Assembly (NCBI GenBank): GCA_026417275.1
Contig: JAOADO010000002.1
Span: 1-64,000 of the forward strand
DNA from: Verrucomicrobiia bacterium
Lineage (GTDB): Bacteria; Verrucomicrobiota; Verrucomicrobiae; Limisphaerales; JAKPVM01
DNA length: 64,000 bases
Reading direction: 5' to 3'
Shown: one piece after another, positions 8,063 to 16,577 of the stretch
Numbering within the stretch: the stretch's first letter is position 1
Layout: each line of letters begins with the position of its first letter
Program-made: the position numbers and the translations under genes
Notes under the pieces: generated by a model
Databases searched by the model: none
The model's input: the letters and a program-made list of their open reading frames with translations, nothing else
What the model was told of the DNA's origin: nothing

Positions 8063-10153
8063 TTACTTTTCAGCCTGGGCTTTCTCTTTTCTTGCCTTTG
8101 CCTCTTCAATCACCTTCTGTTCAAGTTCCTTAGGCATCTCTTCATAATGGCTGAATTCTTCTTTATGATAACCGCGTCCTCCGGTCAGAGAACGCAATGT
8201 GGATGAATACCGATAGAGTTCTTTCGCAGGAACCTGAGCCTTTATCACCTGCATATTACCTTCCGTATCCATACCTATGATTTTACCACGTCTGGATGAA
8301 AGGTCGCCCATTACTTTGCCCATGCAATCTTCCGGAACGCGAATTTCAACATTGTAAATCGGCTCAAGCAAACACGGCTTTGCTTGAAGAAATGCATCGC
8401 GGAAAGCAAAGAAACCAGCAATCTGGAACGAAATATCATTTGAGTCCACCGGATGCATCTTGCCATCATAAAAGTCAATCTTCACGTCAACAACACGATA
8501 TCCCGCAAGAATACCCTCCTGGCAGGCTCGCATAACACCCTTTTCCACAGACGGCACGAACACACGGTCAACATTTTGCCCAACAAGCGATTGAGTGAAT
8601 TCCACCCCAGTGTCGCGCGGTTTAGGCTCAATCCGCATCCACACTTCAGCAAACTGCCCGGCGCCGCCAGTCTGTTTCTTATGACGATACTTTGCGTCAG
8701 CCTTAGCCTTAATCGTTTCGCGATAACGAACACGCGGCTCAGTCAACTCAATATCGAGTTTATAACGTTTCCTGAGTCTGTCCGCCACAACTTCAAGATG
8801 CAGACTCCCCTGCGCTGAAATCACAGTCTGATGAAGTTCAGCATCAACAGTATAATGAAATGCCGGGTCTTCATTGTGCAAAGCCCCCAACCCCTGAGCC
8901 AGTTTATCCTCCTCACCCTTCGAATTGAGTTTTATTGCCGCATGAATATTTGGTTTCGGATACACCACCTTCGGCATTGTAACAATGCGTTTTGGCGAAC
9001 AAAGCGTGTTCCCGGTGTGCGTATTGCGAAGTTTCACAGTGGAACCAATGTCTCCAGCACCCATTACATTCAACGAAATGCGCGTTTTCCCATTAAGCGC
9101 ATAAATTTGCCCCATCCGCTCCGTCGTCTTTGTATCGGGATTAAAAAGATCCAAGCCCATCTCAATCTTGCCGCTGTAAACACGAAAATACGACATATCC
9201 CCGAATTGCGGTTCAGTGACAGTCTTAAAAACATACAAAACAGGCTCCTGGTCGCTTACAGAGATTTCCACTTCGTTTCCATTTTGGTCTATGGCTTTAA
9301 ACTTCTGTCTATCCATCGGCGTTGCGCCATATTCAGATATAAAATCCAACAACCTATTGACGCCTATATTTGTTTCCGCTGTTGTTACAAACAAAGGTAT
9401 AAACACCTGCTTCATCAATGCGGCGTGCAGACCTTTACGCATTTCCTCCTCGCTCAATGTTCCCTCGGCAAAGAATTTTTCAAGCAGAGCATCATCAGAT
9501 TCGGCTACAAACTCGAGCAATTGCTGGTGAAGTGAATCCGCCTTCTCTTTAAGCTCACCCTGGGCTGGCGCGGCTTGAGGTTTGCCACTAATATCGCCAT
9601 AAGTGTACACCTCTTTATTTAGAACATCTAAAACCTTATTAAATCCAGGACCAGGATTCACAGGAAAAGTCAATGGCAGAATTCGCTCGCCGAACAACGT
9701 TTTTGCTTGAGCAACAATTCCGTCAAAATCCGCATTCTCCTTATCGAGCGCATTTATAACAATTACCTTCGGAATCCCGTTTTCAGTGGCTGTTTTCCAT
9801 GTCTGTTCGGTGCCTATACTTATTCCGTGGTTGGCATGAATAACCTCAATCGCCATGTCAGCAACCCGCAACGCACCAAGAGTTTCACTTATAAAATCCA
9901 AATACCCGGGAGTGTCTAAAATATTTATCTTTTTCCCCTTCCAATCAATATGAGCAAGCGAGGTATGAATTGATATTAATCTTTGTTGTTCCTCCTCATG
10001 ATAGTCGGAAACAGTAGAGCCATTCTGAATGCTTCCGAGTCTGTTTATCACTCCGGCGCACATTAACATGCTCTCGGTCAACATCGTTTTGCCGCACGAG
10101 GCGTGCCCGACTATCGCAACGTTCCTAATCTCTTCAGGTTGATATGTTTTCAT
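8063..10153 (-). CDS. Elongation factor G-like GTPase (EF-G paralogue)
   Basis: 696 residues with the full EF-G layout: GTP domain, domain II, and domains III to V ending in the EFG_C fold. The P-loop is GHASCGKT (16-23). Switch II is DTPGY (80-84), with Tyr in place of the catalytic His of true EF-G, which is usual in the bacterial EF-G-like branch. The base-recognition NKxD motif reads NALD (134-137), so the usual Lys is absent. The protein is therefore a paralogue rather than the main translocase; members of this branch have unclear or ribosome-related roles. It is a single gene with its own terminator, divergent from the phosphate operon. Confidence 0.9.
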   Translation of the reverse strand: MKTYQPEEIRNVAIVGHASCGKTMLTESMLMCAGVINRLGSIQNGSTVSDYHEEEQQRLISIHTSLAHIDWKGKKINILDTPGYLDFISETLGALRVADMAIEVIHANHGISIGTEQTWKTATENGIPKVIVINALDKENADFDGIVAQAKTLFGERILPLTFPVNPGPGFNKVLDVLNKEVYTYGDISGKPQAAPAQGELKEKADSLHQQLLEFVAESDDALLEKFFAEGTLSEEEMRKGLHAALMKQVFIPLFVTTAETNIGVNRLLDFISEYGATPMDRQKFKAIDQNGNEVEISVSDQEPVLYVFKTVTEPQFGDMSYFRVYSGKIEMGLDLFNPDTKTTERMGQIYALNGKTRISLNVMGAGDIGSTVKLRNTHTGNTLCSPKRIVTMPKVVYPKPNIHAAIKLNSKGEEDKLAQGLGALHNEDPAFHYTVDAELHQTVISAQGSLHLEVVADRLRKRYKLDIELTEPRVRYRETIKAKADAKYRHKKQTGGAGQFAEVWMRIEPKPRDTGVEFTQSLVGQNVDRVFVPSVEKGVMRACQEGILAGYRVVDVKIDFYDGKMHPVDSNDISFQIAGFFAFRDAFLQAKPCLLEPIYNVEIRVPEDCMGKVMGDLSSRRGKIIGMDTEGNMQVIKAQVPAKELYRYSSTLRSLTGGRGYHKEEFSHYEEMPKELEQKVIEEAKARKEKAQAEK

Positions 10154-10496
10154 TTCTAATCTCTCGTGAACGCTTTCGCAATTATTTGCTCTTGCGTTTA
10201 ATTATTACCCTATTCGCCTTTAACAACAAGGCGACCTGCCTAACACCTGCCCGCCACAACCCTTAAGCCCCCTCCTGTTCCCATAAAAGAACAGATTTGG
10301 CTCAAAAATTTGTTGTGACTTTTAGAATAAACAACCAAACCTTATTAAGGATAAAAATCAAGAACATTTTCAAAAAATTTTATATTACTACCCAAAAAAC
10401 AAGACAATTTTAATGCTCACTTAGAACGAAAATATTCAAATTACCTACATCAAAATACATAATTACTTAATAACCAACAAGATATAAATGTTTATC
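10154..10496. other. Divergent intergenic region, left portion
   Basis: Together with the Pho-box segment to its right this forms a 482-base divergent gap. Apart from an inverted repeat CTGTTC / GAACAG (10275-10280 and 10289-10294, 8-base spacer), which could be an operator for the EF-G-like gene, it is AT-rich and shows no ORF or RNA that I can support. Confidence 0.4.
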
Positions 10497-10530
10497 CTGT
10501 AACACAATTGTAACAATTCTGTAATATAGA
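10497..10530 (+). promoter_or_regulatory. Pho-box-type promoter of the phosphate operon
   Basis: Three 7-mers, CTGTAAC, TTGTAAC and CTGTAAT, begin at 10497, 10508 and 10519, exactly 11 bases apart, as in PhoB/PhoP boxes (7-mer plus 4-base spacer). A -10-like TATAGA (10525-10530) starts ten bases after the second repeat, the same arrangement as in the E. coli phoA promoter. The site lies 106 bases before the phoU-fusion start, which suggests phosphate-starvation control by a PhoB-type regulator. Binding is inferred; no phoB/phoR gene is in the window. Confidence 0.75.
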
Positions 10531-10635
10531 TTTAACAATAAAGAAAATGACAACCCGCATTAATTAATTAAACTGATATACATCGGAGCGATGCCTTGTG
10601 CATAAAACAATTTTAATCCGAAAAAAATTACAAAA

Positions 10636-11760
10636 ATGCCACATTCAACACTACATTTAGAACAAAGTTTACAAAGAGACATTGACCGTCTCAAAGGCAA
10701 AATCCTTGAAATGGGAAATCTGTGCCAGATTGCCTTAAATAGCTGTCTTAAAGCATATACCGAAAAAAATCGCCAGCTCGCATACAGCGTGATTTTGCGC
10801 GACCAATTTATTGATGAACACGAAAAAGAAATAGATAGATTATGCCTTGAATTCCTTGTTCGCCAGCAACCCGTGGCAAGCCTTCTAAGATTCGCATACT
10901 CCACTATTAAAATAAACCTCGAACTCGAAAGAGTCGGCGATTACGCCGAAAGCATGGCTCGCCAGGTCCTTAAACTCATTGACAAAGAATTTAACTACCC
11001 CGTCGACCAGTTCAAAGAAATTGCCATCCTCACCATCCCTATGCTCCACGACGCTATTAAAGCTTTTATCGACCAGAACGCCGAACTCGCCGCCAAAACT
11101 ATCCAGATTGAAGAACTTGTAGACATAAAAAAGAAACAAATCAACAGCGAACTGGTTTCAATGTTCAAAAAAGAAAACTTCCCATACGAAGTTTTAAATT
11201 CGCTTATCGTCATTAACCGCCGCTGGGAGCGCGTTTCAGACCAGGCACGCAACATCTGCATGGAAACACTTTACACCTGCACCGGCGGATACGTTAAACA
11301 CCCTGGCGCAGAAGCCTTCAGAATTTTATTTGTTGATAAACACAACTCATGCAGAAGCCAGATTGCAGAAGCAATTGCCAACTCCCTTAATCTTGAAAAA
11401 TTTATCTTTTCAAGCGCTGGTCTGGAACCTCAACCAGTCGATTCTAAAACAATCGAATTCATGAAATCAAAAGGACAAGATTTAAGCCGTGTTGTTCCGA
11501 AAGCATTAATTCAAATTCCAAACATAGACCATTACAATGTCATTATTGCCCTTGACCCAGAAGTAAAAAACGCTTTTCCGCAAAAACCAAGAAAATGCGT
11601 CTTCATTGATTGGTCATTGCCCGACCCATCCGCAAAAGAAGGGGCTCTCAACGATGTATTGACCGAATACGAACGCGCCTATGAATTTCTTGAATCCCAC
11701 ATCACAGACCTTGTAAACGCAGTTATAAAAGTCGAAACCGAAAATTCAGAAAAGAAATAA
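10636..11760 (+). CDS. phoU: PhoU fused to an inactive-looking ArsC/LMW-phosphatase-like domain
   Basis: 374 residues. Residues 1-215 form the two three-helix bundles of PhoU, each with the metal-binding ExxxD motif (E98-D102 and E198-D202). PhoU restrains the Pst transporter and the PhoR kinase when phosphate is ample. Residues 228-365 resemble thioredoxin-type arsenate reductase / low-molecular-weight tyrosine phosphatase: the P-loop reads VDKHNSCRS (233-241) and a late LPDPSAKEG (328-336) matches the family's Asp loop. The nucleophilic Cys that should start the CX5R loop is Asp234, while Arg240 is kept, so the domain should bind an oxyanion but not catalyse. It is the first gene of the pst operon, two bases before pstS. 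Confidence 0.88.
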   Translation: MPHSTLHLEQSLQRDIDRLKGKILEMGNLCQIALNSCLKAYTEKNRQLAYSVILRDQFIDEHEKEIDRLCLEFLVRQQPVASLLRFAYSTIKINLELERVGDYAESMARQVLKLIDKEFNYPVDQFKEIAILTIPMLHDAIKAFIDQNAELAAKTIQIEELVDIKKKQINSELVSMFKKENFPYEVLNSLIVINRRWERVSDQARNICMETLYTCTGGYVKHPGAEAFRILFVDKHNSCRSQIAEAIANSLNLEKFIFSSAGLEPQPVDSKTIEFMKSKGQDLSRVVPKALIQIPNIDHYNVIIALDPEVKNAFPQKPRKCVFIDWSLPDPSAKEGALNDVLTEYERAYEFLESHITDLVNAVIKVETENSEKK

Positions 11761-11762
11761 AT

Positions 11763-12674
11763 ATGAAAATGAATATGAAAAAAATACTCCTCATAGCAAT
11801 CATTGGGTGTGCAACCGCAATTATAAGCGCTGGTTGTAAAAAAACATCCCAGGGTGGGGGAGAAGGAAAACTTACCATTCAAAACAAAGGTTCAGACACA
11901 ATGGTAAACCTTGCCCAGGCATGGGCAGAGGCTTACAAAAAAGTCTCTCCAAATGTGGAAGTCGAAGTATCTGGCGGCGGTAGTGGGGTTGGTATTGCCG
12001 CACTCATCAAAGGCACAGTGGATATCGCAAACTCAAGCCGCGACCTCAAGCCATCCGAAGCCGAACAGGCAAAGAAAAACACAGGCAAAGAACCAAAAGA
12101 ATCAACCGTTGGTTTCGATGCCCTTGCCATTTATGTCCACAAAGACAACCCACTAAACGAAATCACCATTGAACAGTTAAGAGAAATCTTCGCCGAAGGA
12201 GGCAAAATCACAAAATGGTCTGACCTCGGTATTACAATTCCCGGAGTGAAAGACGACACCATTGTCCGCGTAAGTCGCCAATCAAGCTCTGGCACTTACG
12301 AATTTTTCCGTGAACACGTCCTCAACAACAAAGACTTTAAACTTGGCTCGCGCGACATGAACGGCTCAAAGGAAGTCGTTGAACTTGTCTCATCTACCCC
12401 AACCGCGATTGGTTACAGCGGCATGGGCTATGCGACCCCGAAAGTTAAAATGCTCAAAGTTTCCCAAAAAGCCGGAGACCCTGCATACTCCCCAACAGTA
12501 GAAAACGTCCTGAACAAACACTATCCAATCGCTCGTTCACTGCACCTTTATACACTCGGCGAACCACAGGGCGAAATCAAAAAATACATTGACTGGATAC
12601 TTTCAGACGAAGGTCAGAAAATTGTCCAGGAAACAGGCTATGTACCTGTCCGCATGGTTGGCGGAAACAAATAA
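11763..12674 (+). CDS. pstS: Phosphate-binding lipoprotein of the Pst ABC transporter
   Basis: 303 residues. A lipoprotein signal ends in the lipobox ISAGC (Cys25), so the protein is anchored to a membrane on the periplasmic side. The mature part begins with KGSDTM and carries SGGGSG and SRQSSSGTYEFF, which supply Ser, Thr, Arg and Asp contacts to phosphate in PstS proteins. It starts two bases after the phoU-fusion stop and is followed by pstC. The Met at codon 5 could also be the start. It captures phosphate for the PstC-PstA channel. Confidence 0.95.
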   Translation: MKMNMKKILLIAIIGCATAIISAGCKKTSQGGGEGKLTIQNKGSDTMVNLAQAWAEAYKKVSPNVEVEVSGGGSGVGIAALIKGTVDIANSSRDLKPSEAEQAKKNTGKEPKESTVGFDALAIYVHKDNPLNEITIEQLREIFAEGGKITKWSDLGITIPGVKDDTIVRVSRQSSSGTYEFFREHVLNNKDFKLGSRDMNGSKEVVELVSSTPTAIGYSGMGYATPKVKMLKVSQKAGDPAYSPTVENVLNKHYPIARSLHLYTLGEPQGEIKKYIDWILSDEGQKIVQETGYVPVRMVGGNK

Positions 12675-12705
12675 CCATATACATCGACACCAGATATAAA
12701 TAGCA

Positions 12706-13626
12706 ATGAGCGCGGGAAACTACAAAACCCTTCCTAAACGTCCACTGTGGAGCATCATAGGGGAAAAACTCCTTGAACTTATTATCCGATTTAGCGGAAT
12801 AAGTGCGATTATATTCGTATTTGCAATATTCTTTTTCATATTCCGCGAAGCCGCCCCGGTGCTCCACAGCCCGAATTTCAAACTTAAAGAATTCTTATTC
12901 AGCACAGAATGGTACCCAACATCCGCGGTAAACGTGCGCTACGGCACACTTGCCCTCACTGTCGGCACATTCAGCGTTACAGCGCTGGCAATGATTATTG
13001 CCGTCCCCTTCGGACTCGGAGCGGCAATTTTTATCTCCGAATTTTGCGGAAAAAAAGTCAAAGAAACACTCAAAATTACAATCGAACTATTGGCGGCGAT
13101 TCCTAGCGTGGTGTGGGGATTCATCGGCTTGACAATAATGAGCCGCATCATAATGCAAACCACGGGTGCGCCAGTTGGAGTGAACATCCTGAACGGCGGA
13201 ATCATCCTCGCCCTCATGAGCCTTCCGATTATCGTCTCAATTGGCGAGGACGCCCTCAAAGCCGTGCCAGATTCTTACCGCGAAGCCGCAATGGCTCTCG
13301 GCGCTACACGCTGGCAAATCGTACGTCGTGTCCTTCTTCCAGCGGCAAAAAACGGTTTATTAGCCGCAGTCCTCCTCGGCGTCGGCAGAGCGGTTGGCGA
13401 AACAATGGCTGTCCTCATGGCAACAGGTCATGCGGTCCACATCCCTCACGGCATCCTGGATTCTGTCAGAACTCTTACCGCAAACATTGCCGCAGAACTC
13501 GGAGAAGCCCCGGAACGTTCCGAACACTACCGCGTCCTGTTCCTTACTGGCGTTCTACTCTTCTTTATCACATTCATAATCAATTTAACCGCAGACCTGG
13601 TAATACGTGGAATTAAGAAAAAATGA
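12706..13626 (+). CDS. pstC: Phosphate ABC transporter permease PstC
   Basis: 306 residues with a long first membrane helix (about 25-50), an extended periplasmic segment, and five more hydrophobic segments of the MetI-like permease core. The ATPase-coupling EAA loop reads EAAMALGATRWQ (about 191-202). It pairs with PstA to form the membrane channel. The stop codon overlaps the pstA start (ATGA), which indicates translational coupling. Confidence 0.95.
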   Translation: MSAGNYKTLPKRPLWSIIGEKLLELIIRFSGISAIIFVFAIFFFIFREAAPVLHSPNFKLKEFLFSTEWYPTSAVNVRYGTLALTVGTFSVTALAMIIAVPFGLGAAIFISEFCGKKVKETLKITIELLAAIPSVVWGFIGLTIMSRIIMQTTGAPVGVNILNGGIILALMSLPIIVSIGEDALKAVPDSYREAAMALGATRWQIVRRVLLPAAKNGLLAAVLLGVGRAVGETMAVLMATGHAVHIPHGILDSVRTLTANIAAELGEAPERSEHYRVLFLTGVLLFFITFIINLTADLVIRGIKKK

Positions 13627-14528
13627 CTCTGGACACACAACATCTATTTACAGAAACCCCGCTTGTTAAGAAAAAAAAGCGGGACGAACTGATTGCAAAA
13701 TCAATATTCATGGCAATGTCCATTGCCATGATAATACCCCTTGTTTGCATCATTATTTACCTTATCATAAAGGCGTTCCCATCTTTGAGCCTCGAATTTG
13801 TTCTGGACATTCCGAAAAAAGGTATGACAGACGGCGGCATCTGGCCTGCATTTGTGGGTACAATCTATTTAGTCGGCTTATCCCTCGCAGTTTCCGCACC
13901 GCTCGGCGTAATGGCTGGAATTTATTTAAATGAATACGCTAAAGACAACTGGTTTAACCGCATCGTTCACCTTGCTGTAATAAACCTCGCCGGCGTTCCA
14001 AGCATCGTACATGCCCTTTTCGGACTCGGCGCCTTCGTGTATGCGGCAAAATTTGGATGCTCCGTCATATCAGCTGCCCTCACGCTGGCAATAATGACAA
14101 TGCCGGTAATCATTGCCAGTACACGCGAAGCACTTGCCTCTGTACCAATGAGTTTCCGCGAAGCATGCTGGAACCTTGGCGCCACCAGGTGGCAGACAAT
14201 ACGACGAATTGTTCTGCCAAATTCAATCGGCGGCATACTCACCGGCGTCATCCTTCAAGTAAGCCGAAGCGCCGGCGAAACCGCCCCGATTATGTTCACC
14301 GGTGCGGTTTTCTATAAAGCGGTTGAACGCGGCGACCTCTTCCCATACACACTCAATAGCCAGTGCATGGCTCTTTCAATGCACCTCTACACAATTTCAA
14401 CCCAGGTCCCTAACGTAAAAGAATCAATACCTTACGCCACAGCAGTCGTACTCCTCGGAACAGTTTTGCTCGTTAATATTACAGCAATTGTAATCAGAAC
14501 TTACATGCGCTCGCGCAAAAAATGGTGA
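13623..14528 (+). CDS. pstA: Phosphate ABC transporter permease PstA
   Basis: 301 residues of the PstA/MetI permease fold with six hydrophobic segments. The cytoplasmic EAA loop is present as EACWNLGATRWQ (about 178-189), the contact for the PstB ATPases. Its ATG overlaps the pstC stop by four bases, and pstB1 follows after seven bases. Length and order agree with the family. Confidence 0.95.
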   Translation: MTLDTQHLFTETPLVKKKKRDELIAKSIFMAMSIAMIIPLVCIIIYLIIKAFPSLSLEFVLDIPKKGMTDGGIWPAFVGTIYLVGLSLAVSAPLGVMAGIYLNEYAKDNWFNRIVHLAVINLAGVPSIVHALFGLGAFVYAAKFGCSVISAALTLAIMTMPVIIASTREALASVPMSFREACWNLGATRWQTIRRIVLPNSIGGILTGVILQVSRSAGETAPIMFTGAVFYKAVERGDLFPYTLNSQCMALSMHLYTISTQVPNVKESIPYATAVVLLGTVLLVNITAIVIRTYMRSRKKW

Positions 14529-14535
14529 TTTAAAC

Positions 14536-15297
14536 ATGGCTGGAAAAGTTAAAATAGAAATAAGAGATTTAAGACTCTCCTACGGACACAAGGAAGTCCT
14601 CCACGGTGTTAGTTTCGACATCTATGAAAACGAAATTTTAGGAATAATCGGTCCAGCGCAGTCAGGGAAAACATCCCTTCTGCGCTGCATCAACCGAACC
14701 ACAGATTTTACCCCCAACGCCTACGTATCCGGCTCAATAAAATTTGACGGAGAAGACGTATTGAAAACAAAGGATGTTTATTCATTGCGCCGCAAAATTG
14801 GCATGGTCGCGCCACTTCCGGTGGGCTTACCCCTCACAATTTATGACAACGTCGCCCTCGCCCCCCGTTGCGCAGGTTTAACAGACAAAAAAGAACTCGA
14901 CCCGTTGGTCGAAGATTGCCTCAAACGCGCCGCCCTGTGGGACGAAGTCAAAGACAGACTCGACACACTCGGAACAAAACTCTCCGGCGGACAACAACAA
15001 AGGCTAACAATCGCCCGCGCACTCTCACATAGACCAGAAATTCTGTGCCTTGACGAATTCTCCATCGCCATTGACCCCGTAACAACCATGAAAATCGAGG
15101 ACGTACTCAAAGAAATGAAATCACGCATGACAATCATACTCGTTACCAATCTTGTCCAGCAGGCGCGTAGACTCGCAGACCGCACAATGTTCCTGTGGAA
15201 TGGCGAAATTATTGAACTGGACAAAACAGATATCATCTTCTCCGAAAAAACGAAAAACCGCAAAACTTACGAATACGTTCACGGAATTTTTGGTTAA
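14536..15297 (+). CDS. pstB: Phosphate ABC transporter ATPase PstB1 (intact signature, altered Q- and H-loops)
   Basis: 253 residues of the PstB type. Walker A GPAQSGKTS (39-47), the ABC signature LSGGQ (149-153) and Walker B with Asp173-Glu174 are present. Two normally fixed residues are changed: the Q-loop Gln position holds Pro93 (in GMVAPLP) and the H-loop His is Asn205 (in ILVTNLV). On its own the protein should hydrolyse ATP poorly. The next gene encodes a second PstB with the opposite pattern, so the two are proposed to work as a heterodimer. It lies in the pst operon seven bases after pstA. Confidence 0.9.
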   Translation: MAGKVKIEIRDLRLSYGHKEVLHGVSFDIYENEILGIIGPAQSGKTSLLRCINRTTDFTPNAYVSGSIKFDGEDVLKTKDVYSLRRKIGMVAPLPVGLPLTIYDNVALAPRCAGLTDKKELDPLVEDCLKRAALWDEVKDRLDTLGTKLSGGQQQRLTIARALSHRPEILCLDEFSIAIDPVTTMKIEDVLKEMKSRMTIILVTNLVQQARRLADRTMFLWNGEIIELDKTDIIFSEKTKNRKTYEYVHGIFG

Positions 15298-15318
15298 TTT
15301 TAAATTGATTTTCACAAA

Positions 15319-16095
15319 ATGAACGGCGATTTCAAATACATAATCACCACACGGAATCTGAACCTCTGGTACGGAAAATTCCAGGCGCTCATTAACATTA
15401 ATCTCGATATCAAACAAGGCATCATAACATCTCTGATTGGACCAAGCGGCTGTGGAAAAACCACACTCCTGCGTTGTTTCAACAGAATCAACGAACGTTA
15501 CGACTACGTTAAAACCACTGGCGAAATTAAAATCCACGGAAAAAACATTTACGACGAAGACGTATCACTGATTGAATTAAGAAAATCCGTCGGCATGGTA
15601 TTTCAAAGACCCAACCCATTGCCAATTTCAATTTACGAAAATATTGTCTTCGGACTTAAAATCCATACCCCGGACAACCAATTGAAACAGAACGACCTCG
15701 ATACCGCAGTTGAAAAGGCACTGACCGAAGTTGACCTGTGGAAAGACGTAAAAGACCGTTTGCACATGAAAGCAACCGACCTTTTACTCGAACAACAACA
15801 AAAACTCTGCATTGCCAGACTCCTCCCATTAAAACCAGAAATTATTCTCATGGACGAACCGTGCTCTGCGCTGGATGTTGACGGCACGCGCGCCATCGAA
15901 GACCTGATGTTCGAATTGCGTGGAAAATACACCATTGTCATTGTCACCCACAACATGGCGCAGGCAAAGCGGGCAAGCGACGAATGCATCTTCATGCTCA
16001 TGGGCGAACTCATCGAACACAGCAGAACAGAAGACCTTTTCATCAACCCAAAAGACCCTCGAACAGCAGAATACATCGAAGGAAGATACGGTTGA
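15319..16095 (+). CDS. pstB: Phosphate ABC transporter ATPase PstB2 (intact catalytic loops, degenerate signature)
   Basis: 258 residues. Walker A GPSGCGKTT (41-49), Q-loop Gln96, Walker B with Asp179-Glu180 and H-loop His211 are all normal. The signature that should read LSGGQ is LLLEQ (155-159), so Ser and both Gly residues are lost while the following QQ is kept. The protein could bind and hydrolyse ATP only with the signature of a partner, presumably PstB1. It is the last gene of the operon, 21 bases after PstB1. No clear terminator follows. Confidence 0.9.
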   Translation: MNGDFKYIITTRNLNLWYGKFQALININLDIKQGIITSLIGPSGCGKTTLLRCFNRINERYDYVKTTGEIKIHGKNIYDEDVSLIELRKSVGMVFQRPNPLPISIYENIVFGLKIHTPDNQLKQNDLDTAVEKALTEVDLWKDVKDRLHMKATDLLLEQQQKLCIARLLPLKPEIILMDEPCSALDVDGTRAIEDLMFELRGKYTIVIVTHNMAQAKRASDECIFMLMGELIEHSRTEDLFINPKDPRTAEYIEGRYG

Positions 16096-16577
16096 TTCCC
16101 CATCTTATTAACCAGAATTTTATTTATAGAAATCGAAATTAAAACGAATATGGGCAGTTATCCCGGACACTCTATATTTTCATCCAGGATAGACTACGAC
16201 CAGCCAAAACACATCGCAACCAAAAATCTAAAATTGTAACTTCTCCAGACCTGCAATCTTCATATCCTGGTTTTACTGAATTTTCCTTACGCCGATTCTA
16301 TAAAAATCATTCCACCTCGCCAGAGCGCCAGTTAATGAATAAGAATTTCTAAAAATATATTCTAAAAATATTGACAACTTTAAAACATTGAATAAATTAT
16401 GCACGGTTTTGCAGAACCATGTCTGCAAACCAAAACAAAATGTAAATTATAATCCGCCTTTTGTGCTTTAGGTTTCTCGTATCTTAATTTCGTTTAATAT
16501 CCATTTGCCCCAGGCGATGGCAAAAGGAAAAAGAAATAAATAAACAGTTAACAATCAACCTATTAGAAAATAAAAAG
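16096..16577. other. 482-base intergenic region between pstB2 and pckG
   Basis: AT-rich and without a supportable ORF or structured RNA. The only signal I can name is a promoter-like pair at 16371-16398, listed separately. If that promoter is real, pckG has a leader of about 170 bases, in which I see no recognisable riboswitch. Confidence 0.4.
16371..16398 (+). promoter_or_regulatory. Candidate sigma70-type promoter for pckG
   Basis: A perfect -35 TTGACA (16371-16376) is followed after 16 bases by TAAATT (16393-16398), a four-out-of-six match to TATAAT. It is the best promoter-like pair in the gap ahead of the PEP carboxykinase gene. Evidence is by sequence match only. Confidence 0.45.
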
